Below are positions 1-4,783 of a DNA stretch of 5,551 nt, piece by piece; positions within the stretch are counted from its first letter, which is position 1, and the number at the start of each line of letters is the position of its first letter. The DNA comes from Campylobacterales bacterium (GTDB lineage Bacteria; Campylobacterota; Campylobacteria; Campylobacterales; Sulfurovaceae), in assembly GCA_014763905.1 (NCBI GenBank), contig JACXUN010000112.1:1-5551 (forward strand), in the 5' to 3' direction. A program made the translations under genes and the position numbers. Below the pieces are notes generated by a model. The model saw only the letters and a list, made by a program, of their open reading frames with translations, had not been told where the DNA came from and did not search any database.

Positions 1-16
1 TTCTAAAGGATAATAA

Positions 17-1207
17 ATGAAAAAAGCTGTTTTACTTTCTATTTTGACCTCTTCGGTGCTTTTGGCGACCAATGGAGATAATATGATCGCTTTAGGTGCT
101 GAATCACGTTCAATGGGGGGAACCGGTGTTGCGATGAGTATGGGAACCGATTCGGTATTTAGAAACCCGGCATGGGTGGCGGATATCGAAGGAACCCAAG
201 CGATGTTCGGTGCGACACTTTTTATGCCGGAGGTGAGTGCAAGCAATGGCAATGCCAGTGGTCAGAGTGCTAAGAGCAAGGCAGATCAGTCTGTAATCCC
301 TGAAGTTTCTCATGCCGGAGGGATCAATGAAAACTTGGCGTATGGTATCGGAATGTTTGGGGTTTCCGGTATGGGTGTTGATTATCGTAATGAAGATGCA
401 ACCAAAGGGTTGGCAAGTATGCGAACCAATTTCCAATTTTTACGTTTTGTTCCTTCTTTGGCGTATAAAAATGAAAATTTACGAATAGGGGGAGGTTTGA
501 CGTTGGCGTATGGGTCATTGGATATGTCTGCGGTAATGTCATCAGATCCTAACAATCCAGCTTTGGCGGCACAGCGAGGCGGTGGTGTGAGTGATACCTT
601 GGGGTATGGAGCTCAGGTCGGTATCGGTTATTCCGTTACCCCGGAGATTACTACCGGTCTTTACTATCAAACACAAGTTGATACAACCTATGATGCAGTA
701 ATGGATTTTAATTTTGATAATGTGTATGAGGATCTGAAACTTTCACAGCCAGCGGAGTATGGTATCGGATTGGGTTATGAAAAAGATAATCTCAAAGCAA
801 CGGTAGATTATCGAAAAGTACTCTGGTCAAGTGCTGATGGATACGATGCCTTTGGATGGGATGATCAAAATATCTATGCTTTAGGTTTAGCCTATAAGAT
901 GGATGACCTGACGCTGAGAGGAGGGTACAACTATGCAGACTCTCCATTGGGTGACGGAAACTTCCAAGGAGCAACGGTATCGGGTGTACCTTTCCCAGCA
1001 GCTAATATTGCATTCTTTAATTTAATGGGCTTTCCGGCGATTAGTAAACAGCATTTTACATTGGGTCTAGGTTATGAAATCAATAAAAACGTGGGCTTTG
1101 ATCTGGCATATGTCTATTCACCAGAAGAGACACTCTCTTCTATGAATATGGAAGTATCCAATAAACAAAACTCAATTACCGGTGCCTTGAAGTATCGTTT
1201 CGATTAA
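17..1207 (+). CDS. OmpP1/FadL-family outer-membrane transporter
   Basis: This 396-residue protein is probably an outer-membrane beta-barrel that passes hydrophobic molecules, as FadL does for long-chain fatty acids. It starts with a lysine pair and a hydrophobic stretch (about residues 4-17, likely cleaved near A17), so it should be exported by Sec. The mature N-terminus has the FadL-like plug pattern: GAESRSMGGTGVAMSMGTD at about 27-45, then the family's NPA motif at 50-52. The remainder alternates short polar/aromatic strands with glycine-rich turns, and the chain ends in KYRFD, with an aromatic next to the end as is typical of barrels. Length is slightly below E. coli FadL. The ATG follows AAAGGA (5-10) at 6-nt spacing. 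Only 16 bases precede it, so its promoter or upstream partner is not visible. Family assignment is fairly secure, but the substrate cannot be read from sequence. Confidence 0.85.
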   Translation: MKKAVLLSILTSSVLLATNGDNMIALGAESRSMGGTGVAMSMGTDSVFRNPAWVADIEGTQAMFGATLFMPEVSASNGNASGQSAKSKADQSVIPEVSHAGGINENLAYGIGMFGVSGMGVDYRNEDATKGLASMRTNFQFLRFVPSLAYKNENLRIGGGLTLAYGSLDMSAVMSSDPNNPALAAQRGGGVSDTLGYGAQVGIGYSVTPEITTGLYYQTQVDTTYDAVMDFNFDNVYEDLKLSQPAEYGIGLGYEKDNLKATVDYRKVLWSSADGYDAFGWDDQNIYALGLAYKMDDLTLRGGYNYADSPLGDGNFQGATVSGVPFPAANIAFFNLMGFPAISKQHFTLGLGYEINKNVGFDLAYVYSPEETLSSMNMEVSNKQNSITGALKYRFD

Positions 1208-1230
1208 GTCGCATAATATCCTGCCAAAAT

Positions 1231-1250
1231 ATTTAAGTCATCGCTTAAAT
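1231..1250. terminator. 7-bp inverted repeat between convergent genes, possible weak terminator
   Basis: ATTTAAG (1231-1237) and CTTAAAT (1244-1250) form a perfect 7-bp inverted repeat with a 6-nt loop, located where the FadL-like gene and the yciH-like gene converge. The repeat overlaps the last codons of yciH, and the yciH TGA stop falls in the loop. Read on the minus strand, the stem is followed by ATTTTGG, a weak T-run. The stem is AT-rich and no strong U-tract follows on either strand, so termination here is a guess. Confidence 0.35.
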
Positions 1251-1570
1251 CGATACCCTAACGTTTCAAGCTGAGTACGCAGGTTCTCCTGTACCTCACC
1301 TTGAAACTCTAAACTCTCACCCTTGATCGTTCCGCCGGTTCCCAGTCTCTTTTTGAGGGTCGCGAGCAGCTCTTTTAATGTTTTCTCTTCTAAACAAAAC
1401 GGTTTAACGATGGTGACCACTTTGCCGCGTCGCTTCTCTTTGGCAAAATACAGCTGATGTTTTTCAGGGGCTTTAATCTCTATCGATTTTTGCTTGGAGG
1501 GTTTCTCTTTGTTATCAAATGACCAGCCGTCATCGAAGTTGGCTCCCATCTCAAATAGGTTTTCACGCAT
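1238..1570 (-). CDS. yciH: SUI1/eIF1-like translation factor, YciH family
   Basis: This 110-residue protein belongs to the bacterial YciH branch of the SUI1/eIF1 family, small factors that bind the 30S subunit and affect start-codon selection. A polar, lysine-rich N-terminal tail (1-45) is followed by the SUI1 fold: KRRGKVVTIV at 46-55, KKRLGTGGTIKG at 73-84, and EFQGEVQENL with the terminal LGYRFKR. The order and spacing match E. coli YciH (108 residues), where KKKCGCGGAVK and IEIQGD occupy the same places. The ATG at 1570 is preferred over M8 because ACGGAGT lies 7 nt upstream. That ribosome site sits inside the last codons of the 32-residue upstream ORF, and the two genes are only 2 bp apart, so translational coupling is likely. 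It is the last gene of the surE cluster. Confidence 0.88.
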   Translation of the reverse strand: MRENLFEMGANFDDGWSFDNKEKPSKQKSIEIKAPEKHQLYFAKEKRRGKVVTIVKPFCLEEKTLKELLATLKKRLGTGGTIKGESLEFQGEVQENLRTQLETLGYRFKR

Positions 1571-1572
1571 GG

Positions 1573-1671
1573 TTAATACTCCGTGTCAAATAGTATCCCT
1601 AATATTACCGATAAAAAGAGAAGAAAAACGAGAAATTTATAGAGAAGTTCGTCACTAAACCAATTTTTCAT
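1573..1671 (-). CDS. 32-residue single-pass membrane peptide, unknown function
   Basis: I do not recognise this small gene. It encodes 32 residues beginning MKNWFSDELLYKF, then an uninterrupted hydrophobic run to about residue 28 (rich in L, F, V, I, with one G at 25), and ending FDTEY. That is one predicted transmembrane helix (about 9-28) with a short charged tail on each side. It is treated as a real gene because AAAAGGA lies 6 nt before the ATG, overlapping the stop codon of the tcdA-like gene, and because its TAA ends 2 bp before the yciH ATG. It therefore fills the gap between two clear genes exactly. A longer reading from an ATG at 1773 would run inside the tcdA-like gene and is not supported. 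It could be a regulator or subunit of a membrane complex, but nothing in the sequence shows which. Confidence 0.65.
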   Translation of the reverse strand: MKNWFSDELLYKFLVFLLFLSVILGILFDTEY

Positions 1672-1675
1672 GGGG

Positions 1676-1684
1676 TTTCCTTTT
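1676..1684 (-). promoter_or_regulatory. Ribosome binding site of the 32-residue ORF, overlapping the preceding stop
   Basis: Read on the minus strand, AAAAGGAAA precedes CCCC and the ATG at 1671. The AAGGA core (1682-1678) is 6 nt from the start codon. The first two A of the motif belong to the TAA stop of the tcdA-like gene, so ribosomes finishing that gene would be placed over this site. This is the main support for calling the small ORF. Confidence 0.65.
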
Positions 1685-2321
1685 AAGACTTCAGTATCTT
1701 CTTGATCGCTTCGGAGCAGACGGTGAGACCGAAGGCTCCAGTGACACCTACAAATGAGCCTTTCTCTATGCATCGATCCTCTTCAGGAGAAAAAACGACG
1801 GTGAAGTTACGGTCAAACTTGGCTTTTTTTAGCTCATTGCGAATTTTTCGGGCGAGGGCATCACCGGTGCTTTTCCAGATCGAAGCGACTTGAATCTGGG
1901 AGGTATCGAACCGTTTAGCCGAACCGGTGGACATGATGAGTTTGGGGTAGCACTTTTTGGCGATTTCGATTTTGACTTTGGTAGTGTCGGCGGCATCGAT
2001 AATAACATCATAGGGGCTAAAGTTAAAAGTCTCGACCCATGCCAAGTCCATCTTTTGGTTAATCGCGGTGATGGTCGGGTAGCGTGCTTGAAGTACTTCG
2101 GTTTTATATTCCCCGATGGCATCGGAACCGATTTGGCGGTTTTGATTGGTTTCGTCGTAGGTGTCGTAATCAACAATAGTAATATGGTGTACGCCGGTTC
2201 GCCAGAGACAATCCAAGGCATAAGAGCCGACACCACCCACACCGAGGATCAGGACTTTGGCTTGCTGGAGTTTGGTAAAATCTGCTTCGCCGAAAAGCAT
2301 CCGGCAGCGTTCATATCTCAT
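1683..2321 (-). CDS. tcdA: TcdA/CsdL-like E1 enzyme, probable tRNA t6A dehydratase
   Basis: This 212-residue protein is a ThiF/MoeB/HesA-superfamily adenylating enzyme. It carries the Rossmann nucleotide motif GVGGVGS (27-33), the D51/D53 pair, NQNRQ (59-63) with the ATP-contacting arginine, and DAAD (109-112). The stretch FDTSQIQV...STGDALARKIRNELKKA (about 138-167) matches the TcdA subgroup (E. coli: DPTQIQV...IQDPLAAKLRERLK). TcdA uses ATP to cyclise t6A to ct6A at tRNA position 37. The CxxC zinc pairs usual in ThiF and MoeB are absent, which also favours TcdA. It is shorter than E. coli TcdA (about 268), mainly in the C-terminal part. The ATG at 2321 is chosen because it forms an ATGA overlap with the surE stop and has GGAAG 7 nt upstream. 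A GTG two codons earlier would be only 1 nt from that site. A simple annotation would read ThiF-family protein. Confidence 0.82.
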   Translation of the reverse strand: MRYERCRMLFGEADFTKLQQAKVLILGVGGVGSYALDCLWRTGVHHITIVDYDTYDETNQNRQIGSDAIGEYKTEVLQARYPTITAINQKMDLAWVETFNFSPYDVIIDAADTTKVKIEIAKKCYPKLIMSTGSAKRFDTSQIQVASIWKSTGDALARKIRNELKKAKFDRNFTVVFSPEEDRCIEKGSFVGVTGAFGLTVCSEAIKKILKS

Positions 2322-3100
2322 AGCCACGCTTCCAGTGAGCTGATATCGTCGTGGGAGGTCATGTCGAGATGGATCGGCGTGATCGAGATATAGTTTTGAT
2401 TGACCGCTTCAAAGTCGGTGATATGTCCACCCGGGGTGTTCATCCACTCCAGATTCGGTAGACCGATCCAGTAGTATTCGAGTCCGCGGGGATTATAATG
2501 TACCTGGGCATCATTACCGTAGATACGGTTACCGGCACGGGTGATTTTCATCCCTTGGCACGCTTCGGGCGAAATAGGCGGAACATTGACATTTAAAAAG
2601 CGACGTTTAGGTAGCGGAAATTGCCCGTCAAAGATTTTTTTGACCAGTGTATGGATGGTCTCTTTTGCCAGATCATAACCGATCTGATCAATATTTTCGC
2701 AATGTTTGGTACAGACTTGGGAGATGGCAATAGCGGGTACCCCTTGCAGTACGGCTTCCATCGCACCCGCAGCCGTACCGGAGTAGGTGATGTCTTCACC
2801 CATATTGGCACCTTTGTTGATGCCTGAGATGACGATATCGGGTTTGTAATTGGAGTCGTAGAGTTTATGAAGAGCCAAGAAAATACAATCGGTCGGTGTG
2901 CCGTCATCAAGTTTAAAGAATCGCTCTTCGAGTTCGACAAATCGAAGCGGTTTGGTGAGGGTGAGAGAGTGGCTGCAAGCGGATTTTTCCAGTGTCGGAG
3001 CCACAATGGTCACTTCCCCTAACGGTTTGAGTGCATCGATCAGTGCCAATAGTCCGCGAGCATGAAACCCATCATCGTTGGTTAATAGTATTTTTTTCAA
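2318..3100 (-). CDS. surE: 5'/3'-nucleotidase SurE
   Basis: SurE is a metal-dependent phosphatase that removes phosphate from nucleoside 5'- and 3'-monophosphates in the cytoplasm, and it has been linked to stress and stationary-phase survival. This copy has 260 residues, the normal size. Visible motifs are LLTNDDG (5-11), supplying metal ligands D9 and D10; S40 in the EKSACSHSLTL loop; GTPTDC (67-72); and SGINKGANMGEDITYSGTAAGAMEA from 92, with ligand N95. The C-terminal YWIG, TDFEAV and YISITPIHLD blocks are also typical. The reading frame extends upstream to an ATG at 3154, but the added residues are not SurE-like. The start taken is TTG at 3100, 9 nt after a perfect AGGAGG, giving the expected (M)KKILLTNDDG. 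It heads the four-gene minus-strand cluster, and its TGA stop overlaps the next ATG. As I recall, surE and a ThiF-family gene are also adjacent in Campylobacter jejuni. Confidence 0.95.
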   Translation of the reverse strand: MKKILLTNDDGFHARGLLALIDALKPLGEVTIVAPTLEKSACSHSLTLTKPLRFVELEERFFKLDDGTPTDCIFLALHKLYDSNYKPDIVISGINKGANMGEDITYSGTAAGAMEAVLQGVPAIAISQVCTKHCENIDQIGYDLAKETIHTLVKKIFDGQFPLPKRRFLNVNVPPISPEACQGMKITRAGNRIYGNDAQVHYNPRGLEYYWIGLPNLEWMNTPGGHITDFEAVNQNYISITPIHLDMTSHDDISSLEAWL

Positions 3101-3109
3101 TTTCTCTTG

Positions 3110-3115
3110 CCTCCT
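3110..3115 (-). promoter_or_regulatory. Perfect Shine-Dalgarno that sets the surE TTG start
   Basis: The minus strand reads AGGAGG here, 9 nt before the TTG at 3100. No ATG or GTG in frame lies at a usable distance, and the protein after the TTG begins exactly where SurE proteins begin. The strong site probably compensates for the weak start codon. Confidence 0.8.
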
Positions 3116-3136
3116 AATCCTATAATCCAGTAGGTA

Positions 3137-3145
3137 TGGTATAAT
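3137..3145 (+). promoter_or_regulatory. Extended -10 promoter for greA-argC
   Basis: TGGTATAAT is a perfect extended -10 (TGnTATAAT), with the hexamer at 3140-3145. Campylobacterota sigma-70 promoters often lack a clear -35, and none is obvious here. Transcription would begin near 3152, leaving a leader of about 64 nt before the greA GTG. No other comparably good promoter is visible upstream of greA. Confidence 0.65.
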
Positions 3146-3146
3146 A
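3141..3146 (-). promoter_or_regulatory. Candidate -10 for the surE cluster, overlapping the greA -10
   Basis: Read on the minus strand, 3146-3141 is TATTAT, one mismatch from TATAAT, preceded by GGTGAT. A start near 3134 would give a surE leader of about 34 nt containing the AGGAGG. It shares five base pairs with the greA -10 hexamer, so the two promoters may be a single symmetric element. This is a motif match only. Confidence 0.4.
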
Positions 3147-3157
3147 ATCACCATTAA

Positions 3158-3191
3158 ACCCGAATTATGCAGGAGAATCTGAAATTCGGGT
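3158..3191. repeat. 9-bp inverted repeat in the greA leader
   Basis: ACCCGAATT (3158-3166) and AATTCGGGT (3183-3191) are perfect inverted repeats separated by 16 nt. Allowing a 2-nt bulge, the pairing can also run through ATTA (3153-3156) and TAAT (3191-3194). It starts only a few bases after the predicted greA transcription start, so it would form a hairpin at the 5' end of the mRNA. The loop holds AGGAGA (3171-3176), a Shine-Dalgarno-like stretch with no good start codon after it. No T-run follows, so it is not a standard terminator. It could instead be a protein-binding dyad. Confidence 0.6.
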
Positions 3192-3215
3192 AATATATTG
3201 GCAAAAGGGTAGATA

Positions 3216-3704
3216 GTGGAAAAAGTACCAATGTTACAGATAACCTATAACAAACTTTCGACTGAACTTGAAAAGTTGAAGACCGTAGAAAGAGCGGCGA
3301 TAGCCAAAGCGATTGATGAAGCCAGAGAGTTAGGTGACCTCAAAGAGAATGCAGAATATCATGCTGCCAAAGACAAGCAAGGCTTAATGGAAGCACGGAT
3401 TAACGAATTGACCGATGTAGTAGGGCGGGCTCATGTGATCGATCCTTCTAAGTTGCCGCATGTACGGGTAAGTTTTGGTTCGACGGTTGCCTTGATTGAT
3501 CAAGAGGATGAATCGGAAGTGACCTATACCATCGTCGGATCGTATGAGTCGAATCCGCAAAAAGGGTTGATCTCTATCAGTTCACCGCTTGCACGGGTAT
3601 TACTGGGTAAAGAGGAAGGAGATGAGATTGAGGTGGTTCTTCCAAGCGGTGTTAAACGGTATGACATTGATACTGTTTCTTATAAGGAGATTACACTCAA
3701 ATGA
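3216..3704 (+). CDS. greA: Transcription elongation factor GreA
   Basis: GreA enters the secondary channel of RNA polymerase and stimulates cleavage of backtracked RNA so that stalled complexes can restart. This copy has 162 residues, close to the usual 158. The N-terminal coiled coil (about 1-78) carries the tip motif GDLKENAEYHAA, with acidic residues D41 and E44 at the same numbers as in E. coli. The C-terminal FKBP-like domain follows, with VSFGSTVAL, YTIVGSYESNPQKGLISISSPLARVLLGKEEGDEIEV and a short tail. The start is GTG at 3216, 6 nt after AAAAGGG; it restores the MxKxPM beginning typical of Campylobacterota GreA, whereas the next ATG (3231) would remove it. The TGA stop overlaps the argC ATG as ATGA, so both are probably one transcript from the TGGTATAAT promoter. 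Confidence 0.96.
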   Translation: MEKVPMLQITYNKLSTELEKLKTVERAAIAKAIDEARELGDLKENAEYHAAKDKQGLMEARINELTDVVGRAHVIDPSKLPHVRVSFGSTVALIDQEDESEVTYTIVGSYESNPQKGLISISSPLARVLLGKEEGDEIEVVLPSGVKRYDIDTVSYKEITLK

Positions 3705-4708
3705 TACGGGTCGGAGTCGTAGGAGCAAGTGGGTATACCGGATTAGAGTTGGTCAAGATGCTGGTGTCGCATCCTAAATTTGTATTGACCTATTTGGCAA
3801 CCACGAGCGGGGATAGCATGATTGAGACGCTGCACCCTTCATTGGTCGGTGTGGCGACACAAAAGGTCAAGAAAGCAACGACGGAGGGCGTAGCCGAGCA
3901 TTGTGATCTGGTCTTTTTGGCTCTGCCGCATAAAGCTTCGATGGGATTTGCCAAAGGGTTAATTGACAAAGGTATCAAAGTGGTCGATCTCTCTGCCGAT
4001 TATCGATTAGAGCTGGAAACCTATGAGCGGCACTATTGTGAACATGAGGACAGAGAGTATCTGGACAGTGCGGTCTATGCGTTGATCGAGTATTACCGTG
4101 AGGAGCTGAAAAGTACCCAATTGGCAGCGGGACCGGGTTGTTATCCGACCGCGACACTCTTGGGGATACTGCCGTTTATTCCCTATCTCGATCCGAATGT
4201 ACCGCTCTTTGTCGATGCCAAATCAGGTGTCAGCGGGGCGGGGAAAAAGCTCTCCGATACGACCCATTTTGTGACGATCAATGATAATATCTTCGCCTAT
4301 AATCCGCTCAAACATCGTCATGCACCGGAGATCGCCGAGAAGATTGAAAAGATTCACGGTGTTAAGATGCAGGTGAATTTCGTACCGCATTTGATTCCGG
4401 CTACACGGGGTGAATTGATCAGTGTCTATGGGGTACTTCAAGCCGATATCGATCCGCTAGAGGTACTCAAAAATCACTATGCCGATGATCCGTTTATCAG
4501 AGTGCGGGAAAATCCGGTTGATATCAAGAGTACAGCCGGAACCCACTTCTGCGATATCTATGCGGCACGAAACGGTAATGCGTTGTTTGTCAATGCGGCG
4601 ATTGATAATCTATTGCGGGGAGCGAGTTCTCAGGCGTTGGCAGCTGCCAATTTGATGTGCGGATTGGATGAAGCGATGGGGATTCCGACTATCGCCTATG
4701 TACCGTAA
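3701..4708 (+). CDS. argC: N-acetyl-gamma-glutamyl-phosphate reductase ArgC
   Basis: ArgC carries out the third step of arginine synthesis, reducing N-acetylglutamyl phosphate to the semialdehyde with NADPH in the cytoplasm. The 335-residue protein has the normal length. The NADP-binding motif GASGYTG is at 8-14, LALPHKAS at 73-80, and LSADYRL at 97-103. The catalytic cysteine is C147 in AAGPGCYPTATLLG. KSGVSGAGKK (174-183) and KHRHAPEI (204-211), with the expected catalytic histidine region, complete the set. The residues before PGC are AAG instead of the usual VAN, a small departure from the active-site signature. AAGGAGA (3684-3690), inside greA, lies 10 nt before the ATG, and the start overlaps the greA stop by 4 bp, implying coupled translation. 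No other arg genes are in view. Confidence 0.96.
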   Translation: MIRVGVVGASGYTGLELVKMLVSHPKFVLTYLATTSGDSMIETLHPSLVGVATQKVKKATTEGVAEHCDLVFLALPHKASMGFAKGLIDKGIKVVDLSADYRLELETYERHYCEHEDREYLDSAVYALIEYYREELKSTQLAAGPGCYPTATLLGILPFIPYLDPNVPLFVDAKSGVSGAGKKLSDTTHFVTINDNIFAYNPLKHRHAPEIAEKIEKIHGVKMQVNFVPHLIPATRGELISVYGVLQADIDPLEVLKNHYADDPFIRVRENPVDIKSTAGTHFCDIYAARNGNALFVNAAIDNLLRGASSQALAAANLMCGLDEAMGIPTIAYVP

Positions 4709-4716
4709 TGAGAGAT

Positions 4717-4750
4717 GGGGCTTTAATTCGGAAACGGAGATCTTAGCCCC
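4717..4750. repeat. GGGGCT/AGCCCC inverted repeat after argC
   Basis: GGGGCT (4717-4722) and AGCCCC (4745-4750) could pair as a 6-bp GC-rich stem with a 22-nt loop, starting 8 nt after the argC stop. On the plus strand the stem is followed by GAAAAAG and not by T residues, so it is not a standard intrinsic terminator. It may still protect the 3' end of the argC mRNA or contribute to termination in the convergent spacer. Confidence 0.3.
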
Positions 4751-4751
4751 G

Positions 4752-4772
4752 AAAAAGCGAAGCTAAAGCTTC
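4752..4772 (-). terminator. Likely intrinsic terminator of the histidine kinase gene
   Basis: On the minus strand, 11 nt after the kinase stop codon, GAAGCT and AGCTTC (4772-4759) form a short perfect hairpin around TT. It is followed by GC and then five T (4756-4752). The position and T-run fit an intrinsic terminator, but the stem is only 5-6 bp, so its strength is doubtful. Confidence 0.45.
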
Positions 4773-4783
4773 CACTTTCAATA

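Noticed and set aside
110..436. A 108-codon minus-strand frame inside the FadL-like gene
   Set aside because: It is antisense to a gene with signal peptide and plug motif, and it shows no protein-family features.
1829..2242. A 137-codon minus-strand frame inside the tcdA-like gene
   Set aside because: The in-frame E1 enzyme motifs belong to the other frame; this one has no motif and no ribosome site of its own.
2322..2327. GTG start for the tcdA-like gene at 2327
   Set aside because: It is only 1 nt from the GGAAG ribosome site, whereas the ATG at 2321 has 7-nt spacing and forms an ATGA overlap with surE.
1890..2393. A 167-codon plus-strand open frame opposite the tcdA-like gene and the end of surE
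   Set aside because: It is fully antisense to two clearly recognised proteins, has no recognisable family pattern, and is best explained as a shadow of their codon use.
2593..3006. A 137-codon minus-strand frame inside surE
   Set aside because: It overlaps surE in another frame, and its composition (proline, serine and lysine rich, no motif) is typical of an out-of-frame reading.
3121..3126. A second plus-strand TATAAT at 3121 as a greA promoter
   Set aside because: It lacks the TGn extension and lies upstream of the much better TGGTATAAT; in the other direction it sits in the surE leader next to the ribosome site.
3101..3154. An upstream ATG start for SurE at 3154
   Set aside because: The added 18 residues would cross the predicted promoter and the AGGAGG site, and SurE proteins begin at the KKILLTNDDG segment.
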